The position numbers were made by a program, and so were the translations under genes. Positions 22,985-32,925 of a stretch of 64,000 nt of DNA are shown here, in pieces. Numbering within the stretch: the stretch's first letter is position 1; each line of letters begins with the position of its first letter. Below the pieces are notes generated by a model that did not search any database, had not been told where the DNA came from, and saw only the letters and a program-made list of their open reading frames with translations. Source of the DNA: Heterocephalus glaber (taxonomy: Eukaryota > Chordata > Mammalia > Rodentia > Bathyergidae); contig NW_004624734.1 of assembly GCF_000247695.1 (NCBI RefSeq), forward strand, positions 36,447,696 through 36,511,695. Reading direction: 5' to 3'.

Positions 22985-23155
22985 GTGTAGTCTAGTGAAA
23001 GAGAACCATACACAAGAGAATAGGTTTTCGAAACCTTTCTGCTGCTTCACTATGTAGTTGTGGAACGCAGGACAACTCTGAGCCTGCCTTCTGAAAATAC
23101 CCAAATTGGTGGTTATTAGAATTTAAAAGGAGGAATGTGTGTAAAGCACTAGCGT
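22985..23155 (+). repeat. MIR SINE, diverged
   Basis: TTCACTATGTAGTTGTGGAA, CAACTCTGAGCCTGCC and GTGTGTAAAGCACTAG follow MIR order. Confidence 0.6.
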
Positions 23156-24579
23156 TCGTAGATACTGAAAATCAGCGTTGCTGTAAAAAAAAAAGAAAAC
23201 AAAAAACCCAAACGTGGTGTCAGTGGATAGTCAATATTTTCTCACACTTCAAATCATGTATTTGTAATTTCTTTTCGCAACCGAGGTGACATGGAGGTCC
23301 TGGTTGATGCTTTTCTCCCGGCAACACCGATGTAAGCAGTAACACTAGATGAAGCAACAGGATTGGGCTTGCGTGTGTCCCTTTTACTGGTATGAGACGC
23401 TCGGTGGTGATTACATACTCCCATAAGCTTTCAAACTACGCCAATAGGCAGCCACTGCTTTCTCTACCACTGCCCTCCCTGTCTCACTACTAGGTCACAC
23501 ACAATCACTGGTCACACCGACTCGTGTGCAGCTCACTGGAGTCCATTCTGTATCTGTTCACATTGGCTCACTTATTTAGGAAGCCCACTTGTACACCGGC
23601 AGGCTGGCAGGAGGCTGTGGACAAGGCTTACTTACTACAAAATGACTCGCTTGGAAGTGAGAAACGTCCCGGACGCCAAGAGCTTTTTCACCTAGCTGTG
23701 CATGTGACTTGAGGTGGAGAGAACCGAGAGAAATGAGATAAAGCTCCAGAGAAGAGAAAGACCAAGGAATGTGGGCGGGATCCAGGCTTCACAGTCATTT
23801 TCTAGAAGAATGTGGCCAGTAACCCTCTTTAGTTTACACCCAGATGTGTGGAGAAGCACTAACAGAAAAGCAGTGATGTTATACATCCCATCGTAGACTA
23901 AGCTCGGCCTGTCTAGTGTACAAAACTAAAATAAAAAATATTAAGTTATTGAGAACTAAAAAAAAAAGTTATTGAGAACTCAAAATAGTAGCCACCTAAA
24001 AGTTACATAAGTTATTTCACACGTGGTGGAAGAATGCAATATTTAAAACTTCAATAATTCTGCGGGACCATCTTATACGTCTCTATCTCCTTACCCTAAC
24101 AAAAGACTTGGAAAAAAGATTGTTCTTGTATCTCTAAATCATTACTCTAAAATGTGAGTCGCTCATTTCCCAGGCTACATTTTTCACCAATTAGGTTTAA
24201 GAAAATAAATTAGGAATTCACAACTTAAATTGGAAATATTTTTCCCTTTAAAGAAAAAACTTCATGATGTTATAAAGTATCTTCTAAGTATCTAATTCTA
24301 AGTGTCCTATAAGGGAAAGACTTTTTTTATGTAAGAAAGAGAAACTCTTCAAGGTCATAAAAATATCTAAGTTGCTAGACATTATTCTGCATGTTTATAG
24401 TATGAAAGCATCATAATGATACATTTTCATACTATCATAATTTTACTTAAAATTTTAAAATTTTCCATGGAAGAAAATGGCAATGCTTAATTTGAACACC
24501 ATCATTTTTGTTTATTTCCCTACCTTCAATTTACAACCTAATCTACACTGAAAGGGGTGAAGGAAAGGGCCCGTGATTT

Positions 24580-24725
24580 TTGTTTTTTAAGAGAGGGTCT
24601 TGCTTCATAGTTCAGGCTGGCCTTGAACTCACTATGTAGCCCAGGCTGGTCTCGAACTTGTAGCAATCCTCCTGCCTCAGCCTCCCAAGTGTTGGGATTA
24701 TAGGTATGCGCCACCACGCCTGGCG
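24580..24725 (-). repeat. B1-like SINE, long form
   Basis: AGAGGGTCTTGCTTCATAGT, CAGGCTGGTCTCGAACTTGT, CCTCAGCCTCCCAAGTG and CCACCACGCCTGGC. Confidence 0.9.
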
Positions 24726-24851
24726 AGGGCCTATGATTTTGATTTGTTCTGAGGGAAAGCCACTTCAACATTGTGTCAGCCTATTAAATTTCAAAAATGC
24801 GTATACTCTAAAATGTTTCTATTCCAAGAGCAAAATCAAAAATAAACTGGA

Positions 24852-24998
24852 AGCCAGGTGTGGTGGCACTTGCCTGTAATTCCAGAACTCGGGAGGCTGA
24901 GGCAGGAGGATCACTGAATTCAAGGCCGGCCTGAACTGCATATAGAGACCCTGTCTCAATAAATAAATAAATAAATAAACAAACAAACAAACAAACTG
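24852..24998 (+). repeat. B1-like SINE with AAAT/AAAC tail
   Basis: AGCCAGGTGTGGTGGCACTT to GAGACCCTGTCTCAATAAAT, ending in a mixed tetranucleotide array. Confidence 0.9.
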
Positions 24999-25089
24999 TA
25001 CTCTTTCTGAAGATCCATAATTCGTCTAGGGATAAAATTCTGTGTCTAATTTCTACTTCTTTTTTATTTTTTGTGTTTTTTGTTTTGTT

Positions 25090-25181
25090 TTTTGTTGATT
25101 TTTTTGGTACCAGGGATCAAACTCAGGTCCTTGCGCTTGTGAGGCAGGCAGCAGAACCACTGAGCTAAATCCCCGGCCCTA
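25090..25181 (-). repeat. ID-like SINE
   Basis: GGTACCAGGGATCAAACTCAG to GAGCTAAATCCCCGGCCCT, next to a reverse B1 element. Confidence 0.9.
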
Positions 25182-25199
25182 AATCCCCAGGATGTGTGC

Positions 25200-25318
25200 T
25201 TTTTGTTTTGAGACAGGGTCTTGCTATGTAGTCCAGGCTGGCCTTGAACTCATGGCAATCCTCCTGCCTCAGCCTCCTGAGTGCTGGGATTACAGGTGTG
25301 TGCCATGAAACCCAGCTT
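25200..25318 (-). repeat. B1-like SINE
   Basis: GAGACAGGGTCTTGCTATGT to GTGTGCCATGAAACCCAGC, a low-divergence reverse monomer. Confidence 0.9.
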
Positions 25319-25677
25319 AATTCCTAATTCTGTAAGTACTCCAAATCAATTTACTCATACCTATTTTCACATTACCTAAGGAACTGAATATTCTTGTTTC
25401 TTAATCTAAACATATAGCGTCTGCCAAAAAAATGTATACACATTTCACAGTTCACTGTACTAATGAATGTCTAGAAGTGAATGGCCACCACTCTGAGCAC
25501 CTCTTATACTTACTTGTAGAGGCCAAAGGTAACTTGCATTAATCTCATGATGTCTCAATAACTTTAGTATTAGAATATTTATACAAGTTTTTCTTTTCCT
25601 GATATATATATTTTTTGGCAGACTCTGTATATTCCCTTAGGAATTGTCTTGTGACACGTGGATATGAAGTTTTTTTA

Positions 25678-25733
25678 AAAACTTCAATTCCAAAAAAAAA
25701 ATAAAAATAAAATAAAATAAAAACTTCAATTCC
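25678..25733 (+). repeat. A-rich insertion flanked by 14-bp direct repeats
   Basis: AAAACTTCAATTCC occurs at 25678-25691 and 25720-25733. Only an A/TAAA tract lies between the copies. Confidence 0.75.
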
Positions 25734-26165
25734 AGTGTTCAAAAGCAAGAGGGAATATGCCTCACAACTTTTATAAATTATATTCAATTTAAAGTAGGAA
25801 TGTCTTATAGGCCCATTTAGCTTGATAGAAACAGATCTTCAGATTTCATGCAGGTTGTATGGTTGAATACATATATGGTTGATATACATTCATTTGCTTG
25901 CATCCCTAGCATAACAAGTTCAGCTGATGCTAATTATTCCTCCCACCATAATTTAGCTCTGTCCTTTCAGCAAGTATGTTTCCACTGTTACTTGACTACA
26001 TACAGCTCCTCTAACATCTTCTAAGGAGTTCTCAGTTCTCAGGTTACCAGTTGCAGTTGACTCCTGGAAACACTGAAAGGCTATTTTAGTGATTTTAACC
26101 TAGTAATAGTCAAATCTTGGTAAATCTGAGAAGACAGAATTAAATAAATGTTAGTGTAATAGCAA

Positions 26166-26242
26166 GTTTTGAGACAGAGTCTTGCTAAGTTGCCCAGGCT
26201 GGGCCCAAACTTACAATTCTCTGGCCTCAGTCTCCCGGAACC
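26166..26242 (-). repeat. B1 fragment
   Basis: GAGACAGAGTCTTGCTAAGT, GCCCAGGCTGGGCCCAAAC and GGCCTCAGTCTCCCGG. Confidence 0.75.
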
Positions 26243-26299
26243 ATTGTTCACTTTGTGATTAATGTCTTCCAAAGTAAGGTCTAAAATGAGTCATACTAG

Positions 26300-26445
26300 C
26301 TGGGCATGATGGGGCATATCTGTAATTCCAGCACTCAGGAGGCTGAGGCAGGAGGGTTGCCACAAGCTCAAGGCCAGCCTGGCTACATAGTGAGTTCAAG
26401 GTCAGCCTGAATTACAGAGTGAGACCCTGTGTCATATAATAAAAT
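26300..26445 (+). repeat. B1-like SINE, long form
   Basis: AGCTGGGCATGATGGGGCAT, AGGCTGAGGCAGGAGGGTT and GAGTGAGACCCTGTGTCAT. Confidence 0.85.
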
Positions 26446-26586
26446 AATAAAAGTCATACTAATACAATATTGCCCTTACAGAAAGATTATTGTTTTGAAG
26501 TTAATGCAAGGAATAAACAGTTTCAACAAATAAAGGACTCATAAAAGGTTATTATCCTGGTAAAACTCATGTTAAAATGCACTGTA

Positions 26587-26674
26587 GGGGTGGGGGTTTT
26601 GGCTCAGTGGTTCCACCGCCTCCCTTGCAAGCACAGGGTCCTGAGTTCGATCCCCAGTACCAAAAAAAAAAAAG
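26587..26674 (+). repeat. ID-like SINE
   Basis: GGGTGGGGGTTTTGGCTCAG, TTCCACCGCCTCCCTTGCAA and GTTCGATCCCCAGTACC. Confidence 0.88.
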
Positions 26675-26910
26675 TCACTGTAAAGCTACACCTAATTCTG
26701 AGAGTATCCAAGTACTTTGATGTGATGCCGTCTGTACTCAGTGAAACTCTTAAAATGCTCATTGCCAAAAACTGTTCACCAATGTAACATTAGCACTGAT
26801 AACCGGAGGTATCTTCACAGCTTTTCAGATTGTAAAAATTCCCTTTATGTCTTTAAAATTATTTTGAAGCAATTTCACAACTATTTATCTTCCTCCCCTG
26901 ATCCAAGTGA

Positions 26911-26995
26911 GATTTTTTTTTTGGTACTAGGGATTGAACTCGGGACCTTGCGCTTGTGAAGCAGCGGCGGAACCACTGAGCAAAATCCTGGCCCC
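26911..26995 (-). repeat. ID-like SINE with target-site repeat
   Basis: GGTACTAGGGATTGAACTCG to GAGCAAAATCCTGGCCCC. ATCCAAGTGAGATTTTT lies on both sides. Confidence 0.9.
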
Positions 26996-27371
26996 ATCCA
27001 AGTGAGATTTTTATTTTTTTAAAAAATTCTTCTTTGTATATAGGGTCAGCTGTTGTGTGAGGGTCATTACCAAAGCCCAATACCTTCAAGCTAACTTGTT
27101 TTCTAATTTTTAAATTACCACTCATACTATTGTTCCAAAAATTAATCTGTACATGACACAAAAGGGCCTACTACTAAATTGAAAATATAGCTTCTATCAT
27201 TACCTTAGAACATGAAGCAAATCTCTATCACTTGGACAGAGATATTAAAATGTCTCTGTGCAATGAAAACATTAGATTAAAACAAGCATTTTTCAACCAG
27301 CATTACTAAATGTCTCCCAAGTTCCCCTTAAGCAGAGTAAATCAGAACAGAGCAGAAAAATAATAAAAGTC

Positions 27372-27560
27372 AAGCCAGGCAGTGGCAAATACCTGTAATA
27401 CTAGCACTTAGGAAGGCTGAGGCAGGAGGAGTTTGAGTACCACACAGACAACTTATTAGCAAGACCCCATAAAATTTTTTAAAATAAAGCGGGTGTGGGG
27501 GGGAATGGGTCAGTGGTAGAGTGCCCCTGGGATAAATTCTGAGTCCTGAAAAAAAAAAAA
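27372..27560 (+). repeat. Composite B1 + ID SINE
   Basis: CAAGCCAGGCAGTGGCAAAT, AGGCTGAGGCAGGAGGAGTT, then GGTCAGTGGTAGAGTGCCCC. Confidence 0.7.
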
Positions 27561-28382
27561 TCAACCTCCTTTTCCTAAGGATATGAATTTTAAAGCTTAA
27601 GCCCAAAATAGTGGATCTCCAAAGGGTTGAAATATATTATTATCTAAAACAATCTCAACTCAGATGTATAGGAAAATGGGCAAGATAGATACTAACAAAA
27701 TATAGTATTATCTTGTAGTTTGCCTTTTAAAATAGAATGTTTTTGTAGTGATTTGAAGCAGATATTGCAAAAGCATTAAGATTTTCAAATCAGAAAAAAT
27801 AATCTATCGTTTTCCCTTACCTCCCAAGCCATTACAACTGCTGGAAATGTTCTTATAAAACATGCCATAAGCTCAGATACTGAGTTGTTTTACTAAAAAA
27901 TTAAGAGTTAAAGAAAGTTTGACCTGATAGGGACTCTTGACATTAAAGTCACTTTAAAACTTGTCTCCTGGCTCATGTTTCTGGCACCTGTATGTCACGA
28001 AAAGCAACTTGTTTCCATATACTGTGCTACTTTTAGCCACTAGGAGAAGGCAATATCTGCCCCTCTTTTACTACCCGACAGAAAAGTAATTTTATACTTA
28101 ACCCTAGAATACAGCTTGTATTTTCCTGGAATATTCGGGTGGGTTTTCATTTGAAAAGTTGGAGTTCCTGGTCAAGTGGCTTTATTAAAGAGGGGGTAGG
28201 AAAGTTTACCCAGATTCTTCTCCCTTTAAGTTGTTGGTAATTCAAGGCAGGAACTTTATCTGAGAATTAGAGAAGACTGGGTTAGATATATTTTACACCA
28301 TCCTAATATCTTGAAGACCAACATGAGTAAAACATGAGGAAAAAATTGAAAACAAGACAGTAATGTTGAGATCAACTTCAGT

Positions 28383-28388
28383 TTTATT
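28383..28388 (-). terminator. HSPA2: HSPA2 poly(A) signal
   Basis: AATAAA on the minus strand, about 430 bases past the stop codon. A cleavage site near 28365 would give a 3'UTR of ordinary length. Its use is inferred. Confidence 0.5.
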
Positions 28389-28817
28389 TTAAATTCACAA
28401 TTATACATTTCTTTGCAAAAAAATATACCTATCCTTAACATTACTACAATGTTACTTTAAAGTAGTACATAAAAATAAACAATTCAAGTTCCTATATATT
28501 TGTTACCAAGCTTCCAAAGAACAGGTGTGGAAACGTCAGGTTTCTCAAATCTCCATGCACAAACTAAGCTAACCAAAAATGCTCAAATCACACAAAATGC
28601 CTTAAGGAGAAAACTCAATGCTTTTTTTCAAAATCAAACTTTAGAACTAATCTTTTATAGTTATACTAGGTTGTTGTTACTTTCCTTTCATATGCATATA
28701 TCGGGTTAACGCCTTCCAACAAGAGATCTACTTGGCACAAGGACATTTCAAAGAAGAAAACAAAACAAAAGGAAAAAAGAGAAAGGAAAAGGGGTTTACG
28801 TTGACTGCGTGCAAGCA

Positions 28818-30734
28818 TCAGTCCACTTCTTCGATGGTGGGTCCCCCGGAGGCTCCAGCCCCCCCGCCGCCGCCGCCGCCAGGACCGCCTTGGTAAAGCT
28901 TGGTGATGATGGGGTTGCACACTCTTTCCAGCTCTTTCTGCTTGTGTTCGTACTCGTCTTTCTCTGCCATCTGGTTCCGATCGAGCCAGCTGATCACTTC
29001 CTGACACTTGCTGAGGATCTTGCTCTTGTCCTGCTCGCTAATCTTGCCCCTCAGTTTCTCGTCTTCTACTGTCTGCTTGATGCTGTATGTATACGACTCC
29101 ACTGCGTTTTTGGCTGCGACGCGGTCGCGATTGGCCTCATCTTCCGACTTGTAGCGCTCCGCCTCCTGCACCATCCGATCAATGTCGTCCTTGCTCAGAC
29201 GACCCTTGTCGTTGGTGATGGTGATCTTGTTTTCTTTACCGGTGCTCTTGTCGGCGGCAGTGACGTTGAGGATGCCGTTGGCGTCGATGTCGAAGGTCAC
29301 CTCGATCTGGGGCACGCCGCGGGGCGCCGGGGGGATGCCGCTGAGCTCGAAGCGGCCCAGCAGGTTGTTGTCCTTAGTCATGGCCCGCTCGCCCTCGTAC
29401 ACCTGAACCAGCACGCTGCTCTGGTTGTCCGAGTAGGTGGTGAAGGTCTGCGTCTGCTTGGTGGGGATCGTGGTGTTCCTCTTGATGAGCGGGGTCATGA
29501 CGCCGCCGGCCGTCTCGATCCCCAGCGACAGCGGGGTCACGTCGAGCAGTAGCAGATCCTGCACGTTCTCCGACTTGTCCCCGATGAGGATGGCCGCCTG
29601 CACTGCGGCGCCGTAGGCCACCGCCTCGTCGGGGTTGATGCTCTTGTTCAGCTCCTTGCCGTTGAAGAAATCCTGCAGCAGCTTCTGGATCTTGGGGATG
29701 CGGGTGGAGCCGCCCACCAGCACGATCTCCTGGATCTGGCCCTTGTCCAGCTTGGCGTCGCGCAGCGCCTTCTCCACCGGCTCCAGGGTCCCGCGGAAGA
29801 GGTCTGCGTTGAGCTCCTCGAAGCGGGCGCGGGTGATGGACGTGTAGAAGTCCACGCCCTCGTAGAGGGAATCGATCTCGATGCTGGCCTGGGTGGATGA
29901 GCTCAGGGTGCGCTTGGCCCGCTCGCAGGCCGTGCGCAGCCGCCGCACCGCGCGCTTGTTGGGCGCGATATCTTTCTTGTGCTTGCGCTTGAACTCCTCG
30001 GCCAGGTGGCTGACCATACGGTTATCGAAATCCTCGCCGCCCAGGTGGGTGTCGCCGGCTGTGGACTTCACCTCGAAGATGCCGTCCTCGATGGTCAGGA
30101 TGGACACGTCGAAGGTGCCGCCGCCCAGGTCGAAGATGAGCACGTTCTTCTCGCCGCCCGCGCGGCCCTTCTTGTCCAGGCCGTAGGCGATGGCCGCCGC
30201 CGTGGGCTCATTGATGATCCGCAGCACGTTGAGGCCGGTGATGGTGCCCGCGTCCTTGGTGGCCTGACGCTGCGAGTCGTTGAAATAGGCGGGGACCGTG
30301 ATGACCGCGCTCTGCACCTTGGCCCCCAGGTAGGCCTCAGCGATCTCCTTCATCTTCGTGAGCACCATGGAGGAGATCTCCTCCGGGAAGAAGGTCTTCG
30401 TCTCCCCCTTGTACTCCACCTGCACTTTGGGCTTCCCTCCCTCGCTCACCACCCGGAACGGCCAGTGTTTCATATCCGACTGCACTGTGGCGTCCTCAAA
30501 CTTCCGCCCGATCAGCCTCTTGGCGTCGAAGATGGTGTTGGTGGGGTTCATGGCCACTTGGTTCTTGGCCGCGTCGCCGATGAGGCGCTCGGTGTCTGTG
30601 AAGGCCACGTAACTGGGGGTGGTTCGGTTGCCCTGGTCATTGGCGATGATCTCCACCTTGCCATGTTGGAAGACCCCCACGCAGGAGTAGGTGGTCCCCA
30701 GATCGATGCCGATGGCCGGGCCGCGGGAGCACAT
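28818..30734 (-). CDS. HSPA2: Heat shock-related 70 kDa protein 2 (testis HSP70)
   Basis: A single open frame of 638 codons plus TGA. It has the three HSP70 signatures: IDLGTTYS at residues 10-17, [12 protein letters not shown] near 200-211 and [12 protein letters not shown] near 338. The order is actin-like ATPase domain (to about 385), substrate-binding beta domain, helical lid, then a Gly-rich tail and the terminal EEVD that binds TPR co-chaperones. It is told from HSPA1A and HSPA8 by features such as [14 protein letters not shown] and the IEEVD tail context. HSPA2 folds and assembles meiotic proteins in spermatocytes and spermatids and acts in cytosol and nucleus. The frame has no coding intron, as in the family. 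The start is fixed by [13 protein letters not shown]; the usual form is MSARGPAIG. Other differences from the human protein as I remember it include KKGRAGGEK for KKGCAGGEK and GRFELSG for GKFDLTG. The tail contains a poly-Gly run encoded by repeated GGC/GGT. Confidence 0.98.
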   Translation of the reverse strand: MCSRGPAIGIDLGTTYSCVGVFQHGKVEIIANDQGNRTTPSYVAFTDTERLIGDAAKNQVAMNPTNTIFDAKRLIGRKFEDATVQSDMKHWPFRVVSEGGKPKVQVEYKGETKTFFPEEISSMVLTKMKEIAEAYLGAKVQSAVITVPAYFNDSQRQATKDAGTITGLNVLRIINEPTAAAIAYGLDKKGRAGGEKNVLIFDLGGGTFDVSILTIEDGIFEVKSTAGDTHLGGEDFDNRMVSHLAEEFKRKHKKDIAPNKRAVRRLRTACERAKRTLSSSTQASIEIDSLYEGVDFYTSITRARFEELNADLFRGTLEPVEKALRDAKLDKGQIQEIVLVGGSTRIPKIQKLLQDFFNGKELNKSINPDEAVAYGAAVQAAILIGDKSENVQDLLLLDVTPLSLGIETAGGVMTPLIKRNTTIPTKQTQTFTTYSDNQSSVLVQVYEGERAMTKDNNLLGRFELSGIPPAPRGVPQIEVTFDIDANGILNVTAADKSTGKENKITITNDKGRLSKDDIDRMVQEAERYKSEDEANRDRVAAKNAVESYTYSIKQTVEDEKLRGKISEQDKSKILSKCQEVISWLDRNQMAEKDEYEHKQKELERVCNPIITKLYQGGPGGGGGGGAGASGGPTIEEVD

Positions 30735-30735
30735 C

Positions 30736-30813
30736 CTGAATGGAAGAGGGGCAAACTATATTGGGGCAAGAAAGGAGGGAGCGGCGGTCCTCGGCGTCAA
30801 CTAACGGTTGTAC
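30736..30813 (-). other. HSPA2: Probable HSPA2 5'UTR intron
   Basis: On the minus strand a GAGAG/GTACAA donor (30813) and a pyrimidine-rich CCTCTTCCATTCAG acceptor (30736) enclose 78 bases. The acceptor leaves only one G before the ATG. A short leader intron is known for some mammalian HSPA2 genes, but this one is inferred from sequence alone. Confidence 0.5.
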
Positions 30814-30874
30814 CTCTCCGCTCCCCCTCGAGCGCACCCAGCATCTCCCGCTCCCTCCCACCCAGCTCCTCGGT

Positions 30875-30880
30875 CTTATA
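30875..30880 (-). promoter_or_regulatory. HSPA2: HSPA2 TATA box
   Basis: TATAAG in the context GGCTATAAGACC on the minus strand, about 60 bases before the putative leader donor. An inverted CCAAT element (CCAAT on the plus strand at about 30906) lies just upstream. Confidence 0.65.
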
Positions 30881-31420
30881 GCCACCTCCCCCTACACTCC
30901 CACAGCCAATCCACTCCCGGCTCCGCCCACACACATTCTTCCAGCCCCACCACAGGCTTGCCTGTGTCGGAGTGACGGGCCCCTGGTCCAACAAATATAT
31001 AGTTGGGTGAGGGGCGGGACCCCGGCAGGGCCGAGAGGTGGCCGTTATGCAAATAACTCCTCGCAACCCCTTGGGGGCGTTAGGCTCGCGCACTGAGCCA
31101 GGTGCACCAAGTTTTTAGCGAGCTTTGTTTTTCCTAAAGAGGGATTCGTCGACGACCCTCGGATTGGCAGGACACGCGATCAATGAGAAGCGCGGACTCC
31201 AAAGGGAGGGTGGAACCAGGGCGTGGCGCGCGGAGGAGGCAGGGAAGGGAAGTAGGTTGGGGAGCGCTGTGAGCTTGTTCCCTCATTTCCTTAAGGTATG
31301 AAGTGATCGGTGTTGGCGTCCTGACAAACGTAGCACGCGGGAGAGAGGAAATTCAGCCCGAGTTGGTTACACTGAATGAATAAATAAGACCGAACCCCAT
31401 TTTTTACTCTGCCCCTGGTC
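30881..31420 (-). promoter_or_regulatory. HSPA2 upstream promoter region
   Basis: Contains the inverted CCAAT box, CCGCCC-type GC boxes and an octamer-like ATGCAAAT at 31047-31054. I do not see a clean triple heat-shock element. Confidence 0.5.
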
Positions 31421-31429
31421 CACGCCGAG

Positions 31430-32110
31430 ACTCGCCTGTTCCAGGCTCAGGCATGGGGCGGCTCCCTGGGCGGGGCGGAGACCAGACGTGGAGCGCGGCT
31501 CCGGCGGGCAGTCCCCTCCGGGTTTTCCGTGACGAGTTTGGCAGCGTCTACGGGGAGCGCGGGGAGGAGCCGGGAGAGTCCGGGCGTTTCCCGCGCTGTA
31601 GCGAAAGCCACTCTTCCCTCGCCTTCCTGTGTTCTGCCGTCCTGCCGCTCTGAGCTTCCTGGTTTCGCGTCCCCTTTCTCTCCACTGCCTTGCTTATTTT
31701 CCGCGTTACCCGCCTTTCTGGGTTCTCCTTGAAGGTCTGCAGAGCCCGCGCGTACTGCACCGAGGAGCGACCCGGCCTGGCTCCCGCCCTATTCGAGGGG
31801 TCGGCGACCGCGTCTTTCCCCGGGGCGGAGCCACCGTGGAGCGGACTCCACGGCGAGGGTCGAGGGACGGGAGCGCGGGCGGGCGGGGAGGGAAGTTTTG
31901 CAAAACTGTCTGCACCAGGTGGTGGGAAGAAGTCCTGTTGCTGGGCTGCCGAGGACAGTGAGTGACGTGTGGGTTCACAGAAGGGGGAGAGCAGTGGAGT
32001 TATTCCTACGGGTTTTATAGGTGAAAGGAGGAAAAAAGGACTGGCGGAGAGGTGCAACGTTTCCAGAGAAGTGCTGCAGGAGTGCTGCGGAGCGGAGGGG
32101 GGACGTGGAG
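31430..32110. promoter_or_regulatory. Second CpG-rich block upstream of HSPA2
   Basis: A CpG-dense stretch about 0.7-1.4 kb upstream of HSPA2, with several GGGGCGG boxes. Open frames on both strands here are GC-bias artefacts. It may be an alternative HSPA2 promoter or the promoter of an antisense transcript. Confidence 0.55.
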
Positions 32111-32189
32111 CCTGAGGGCGGAGTGGCTGTGGCCACCTGAAGTTTGTCCACCAAGCAGGTAGCAAAGGCAATCCACTCCCACGCCACCC

Positions 32190-32332
32190 CATGCTGGGGA
32201 TGGAAACCCAGGGCCTTACAACTGAGCTACAGCCCAGCCTTTTAAAATTTTGAGACAGGGTCTCCCCAGATCGCTACTTGCCCAGGCTCAGTTCAAATTT
32301 GTGAACCTCCTGCCTCAGCCTTCACACCTGTA
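32190..32332 (-). repeat. Composite ID + B1 SINE
   Basis: GCTGGGGATGGAAACCCAGG, GAGCTACAGCCCAGCC (ID) and then GAGACAGGGTCTCCCC, CCTCCTGCCTCAGCC (B1). Confidence 0.75.
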
Positions 32333-32845
32333 TAGGAAAGATTCTTACACAGATTGTAGTGTGGGCAAAGAGGACGGCAGTATGAGTTCTGTGTAAATTA
32401 GTGACCCTAGAAGGGTGAGATGAGAGTACAGGACAAGAAATTCTCTACGGGTGGGCAGGATACATTCAGGAGCTTTCTGAAAAGCCCAGGGCTTTTCTTG
32501 AGGCTGTGGGAGGGGAGAACCATCCTTTGAAGTGGGCTAAATGATATGTGTGTGTGGACCGTATAAAAGTTATTGGAGACAGCGCTAGGGAAGAATTTAT
32601 CTGAGAAACACAAAAGCTACCTGTGTCCAAAAGGTAATGGTGAGAGAATTTTGTAAATCAGTGAACATTTAAGATTTTATCTAATCGTATATGTAACCTT
32701 CTAGTTTTAAAAAACACATTAATTTATTACTCTCACTGGTTAAATAATGTTGGCTTTTACCACAAATTCTGTCTTGGAAGCATGGAAGAAAAAAGATTTG
32801 AAATAGGATAACATTTGAAAACAAGGACAAAACAAAACATTTTTG

Positions 32846-32925
32846 GTTTTTTGGAACTGGGAATCGAACTCCGGGCCTCTGTTTGCCAGGCAGACTCTGT
32901 GCTGCTGAGCTACATTCCCAGCCCA
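32846..32925 (-). repeat. ID-like SINE with target-site repeat
   Basis: GGAACTGGGAATCGAACTCC to GAGCTACATTCCCAGCCC. AAAACAAAACATTT occurs on both sides. Confidence 0.85.

Larger units (their letters stand above)
22901..28365. other. Intergenic region between PPP1R36 and HSPA2
   Basis: Contains a MIR near 22985-23155, B1 and ID SINEs, and an A-rich insertion at 25678-25733. No coding frame longer than about 100 codons is credible, since those present overlap repeats. Confidence 0.7.

Noticed and set aside
28666..29007. 113-codon minus-strand frame at the HSPA2 3' end
   Set aside because: It is an off-frame reading of the HSPA2 C-terminal coding sequence and 3'UTR.
31548..32192. 214-codon minus-strand frame upstream of HSPA2
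   Set aside because: Low-complexity translation without homology signals, in a CpG block. Treated as promoter.
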